Assembly (NCBI RefSeq): GCF_012276985.1
Contig: NZ_JAAXMM010000014.1
Coordinates: 62,001 to 126,000, forward strand
Length of the DNA: 64,000 bases
Source of the DNA: Agrobacterium sp. a22-2
GTDB taxonomy: Bacteria > Pseudomonadota > Alphaproteobacteria > Rhizobiales > Rhizobiaceae
Direction: 5' to 3'
This document shows positions 62,252-64,000 of the stretch, one piece after another (the stretch's first letter is position 1; the number at the start of each line of letters is the position of its first letter). Both the position numbers and the translations under genes were made by a program. The notes beneath the pieces are model-generated. The model saw only the letters and a program-made list of their open reading frames with translations, did no database searches and had not been told where the DNA came from.

Positions 62252-62618
62252 GATCACACCTCTCCTTCTGACCGGGAACCATCACGGAACCCTTTTTCGT
62301 CCCAGGCAGGCTAGCGCATCTGTGCGACACCTGCGTTGACGGAGGTCAAGCCACGAACAGGCCGCTTTCCGCCCCAAGACCGAGGATTGGCAATCGTCAA
62401 AAATCGGACAAATCTATTTTTAAGCAATGCCTTATTTATCAGTCTTCATTCTTCTTATGATGAGAAAATACCACCTGAGGCGCAATTTTAATCCAATAAT
62501 CAGCCCATGGTTGTCGAAATCCGCCCAAAGCGTCGATAATTAGCTCTCTCTTTATTTGAATTTAACATATTACAGCCAGCGTAACCGGGAGTTGACCTTC
62601 AGTGCCCGGAGCAGACAG
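62252..62618. promoter_or_regulatory. 367-base AT-rich non-coding gap
   Basis: The stretch between the divergent alcohol dehydrogenase and chemotaxis-receptor genes has no supported gene on either strand. It is AT-rich from about 62400 to 62570 with many T/A tracts, so it probably contains the promoters of both genes. I saw no convincing palindrome or -35/-10 pair. CGGAG at 62607-62611 is the ribosome binding site of the receptor gene. Confidence 0.5.
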
Positions 62619-64000
62619 ATGAAAACCCTCAAGATATCGCTCAGACTCTACATGCTTGTCGGATTGGCACTGGCGATCTTTTCCGCGACACTTGTCTATA
62701 CGCTCTATCATTTTCAGGGCGCCATGGTCACCGAGCGCAAATCGAAACTGAGCGCCATGGACCAGAGCATGATCACCCTGTTCAAATTCTACCACGGGCT
62801 GGAGACATCCGGAGCCCTGACGCGCGAAGAGGCCCAGACCCGCGCCAAGGATGCGGTGCGGGCGCTGCGATATGAAGACAGCGGCTATTTCTGGATCAAT
62901 GACATGAAGAGCGGCATCATCATGCATCCGATCAAGCCGGCGCTTGACGGCACGGACCAGTCCGGCATGAAGGATCCGACCGGCAAGTTCATCTTCCAGG
63001 AATTCGTCAAGGCCGTTCAGGCAAGCCCCACCCGGGAAGGTTTCGTCGATTATCTCTGGCCGAAGCCTGGCTTTGAAGAACCCGTGCTGAAATATTCCCA
63101 TGTCGCTGGCTTCGAGCCCTGGGGCTGGATTGTCGGCACCGGCGTTTATGCCGACGACCTGGCCGCCCTGTTCCGCCGCAATGCGATCGAGACCGCAGCC
63201 AGCGTGCTGTTCGGCGCATTGCTGATCGTATGTGCCGCGTTTGCCATCGTGCGCAGCGTCGTCGGCCCGCTCCATCGCCTGAAGGCCGCCATGCAGGCCA
63301 TCTCGGAAGAAAAGGTCACCAGCGAAGTCCCCGAGATGGACCGCAAGGACGAGATCGGTGAGATGGCCGGAGTCGTCTCCATCCTGCGCGATTCCGTGCG
63401 CGAGCGTGTCGACCTGCGCAAGCGGGAGAGCGATCAGCAGCAAAGACTTGAAGAAGAACGCCGCAACACCGAGCACCGCCAACGGACCATCAGCCAGACC
63501 CAGGCCGATGCAATGCAGACGGTCGGCATGGCGCTCGAACGCCTCGCCAATGGCGATCTGACAGCGTCAATCGGCGAGATATCGTCGGAATACGGCAAGC
63601 TGCGTGATGACTTCAACCGCGCCGTGGAAGCGCTCAACGATGTCATCAATGCCATCAGCCATTCCACCGACATCGTCCATGGCAGCGCCGGCGGCATTGC
63701 CGAGGCCGCCAACAATCTCTCCCAGCGTACCGAACAGCAGGCAGCCTCCCTGGAAGAAACCGCCGCCGCCCTCGACGAAATCACCGCAACGGTCCGCAGC
63801 GCCTCCGAGCGGGCGGCCGAAGCCAGCCGCATGGTCAGCGAGACCAAGCAGAGTGCCGGCAAGTCGGGCGCCATCGTGCGCGACGCGGTCTCGGCCATGA
63901 GCCGCATCGAGGACGCCTCCAACCGCATCGGCCAGATCATCGGCGTGATTGACGAGATTGCCTTCCAGACCAACCTCCTGGCGCTGAACGCCGGCGTCGA
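62619..64000 (+). CDS. Methyl-accepting chemotaxis protein, C-terminus cut by window edge
   Basis: About 460 residues are visible. It begins MKTLKISLRLYMLVGLALAI with a first membrane helix (about 10-30). A periplasmic sCache_2 sensor follows, with the signature YEDSGYFWINDM and WGWIVGTGVYADD. A second helix (about 190-210) leads to a HAMP domain (VVGPLHRLKAAMQAISEEK), a second HAMP-like segment, and the start of the signalling domain, ending in EIAFQTNLLALNAGV at the edge. The ligand is unknown; sCache_2 receptors often sense small organic acids. Confidence 0.93.
   Translation, partial: MKTLKISLRLYMLVGLALAIFSATLVYTLYHFQGAMVTERKSKLSAMDQSMITLFKFYHGLETSGALTREEAQTRAKDAVRALRYEDSGYFWINDMKSGIIMHPIKPALDGTDQSGMKDPTGKFIFQEFVKAVQASPTREGFVDYLWPKPGFEEPVLKYSHVAGFEPWGWIVGTGVYADDLAALFRRNAIETAASVLFGALLIVCAAFAIVRSVVGPLHRLKAAMQAISEEKVTSEVPEMDRKDEIGEMAGVVSILRDSVRERVDLRKRESDQQQRLEEERRNTEHRQRTISQTQADAMQTVGMALERLANGDLTASIGEISSEYGKLRDDFNRAVEALNDVINAISHSTDIVHGSAGGIAEAANNLSQRTEQQAASLEETAAALDEITATVRSASERAAEASRMVSETKQSAGKSGAIVRDAVSAMSRIEDASNRIGQIIGVIDEIAFQTNLLALNAGV

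Overview
The window is a gene-dense stretch (about 62-64% GC by eye) that looks like a Rhizobiaceae replicon (Rhizobium, Agrobacterium, Allorhizobium or a close relative). The grounds are codon and GC style, the very high load of ABC importers (four complete systems), paired catabolic enzymes and GntR/RpiR/MocR regulators, and a DUF1403-ScpB pair of the type often carried on rhizobial secondary replicons. I saw no rRNA, tRNA, CRISPR array, integrase or intact insertion sequence. Genus and replicon type are inference.

Layout. (1) 1-18066: amino-sugar region. A minus-strand run carries an M81 (MlrC-like) protein cut by the window edge, a signal-less GH20 beta-N-acetylhexosaminidase, an SDR, an RpiR regulator and RidA. 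A plus-strand run carries an NTF2-like protein, a second M81 protein and a D-threonine aldolase/D-serine dehydratase-fold PLP enzyme. Next come a sugar ABC importer (SBP, two permeases, UgpC-type ATPase) and a Gfo/Idh/MocA enzyme. Divergent from these is a GntR regulator followed by a SIS deaminase-like protein, NagA and a ROK kinase. Together they read as uptake of a GlcNAc-containing oligosaccharide, cytosolic hydrolysis, phosphorylation, deacetylation and deamination. (2) 18221-20024: tandem transglutaminase-like proteins. (3) 20173-25827: ABC importer with a glycerophosphodiester phosphodiesterase and a convergent inositol-monophosphatase-family protein. (4) 26071-34752: FadR-type regulator, peptide ABC importer, gamma-glutamyltransferase and DUF1028 protein. 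(5) 34763-39447: YhaN/SbcC-like ATPase with an SbcD-like phosphoesterase. (6) 39537-41966: small unknown genes, a DnaJ-domain protein and a low-GC MltR/HEPN-like gene. (7) 42159-52543: 2-aminoethylphosphonate-type locus: PotABCD/PhnSTUV-like importer, MocR regulator, class III PLP enzyme, SDR, FAD oxidoreductase and phosphonoacetaldehyde hydrolase (phnX), with no phnW in view. (8) 52601-62251: ScpB and DUF1403, two dehydrogenase-type enzymes, a histidine-ammonia-lyase homologue, a signal-less PhnD-like binding protein, a fatty acid desaturase, an XRE regulator and a zinc alcohol dehydrogenase. (9) 62619-64000: a methyl-accepting chemotaxis protein cut by the window edge.

The most unusual observation is the HAL-family protein at 56764-58278. 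The Ala-Ser-Gly tripeptide that forms the MIO electrophile is precisely absent, and the catalytic Tyr of the VQDPYSLR-type motif is replaced, although the rest of the fold motifs are retained. Second is the phosphonate locus, where an FAD oxidoreductase and a class III PLP enzyme appear to stand in for PhnW. Smaller signals are a 33-codon ORF with a strong ribosome binding site that overlaps the GntR start as GTGA, near-perfect operators in front of three regulators, and stem-loops directly after three substrate-binding-protein genes.
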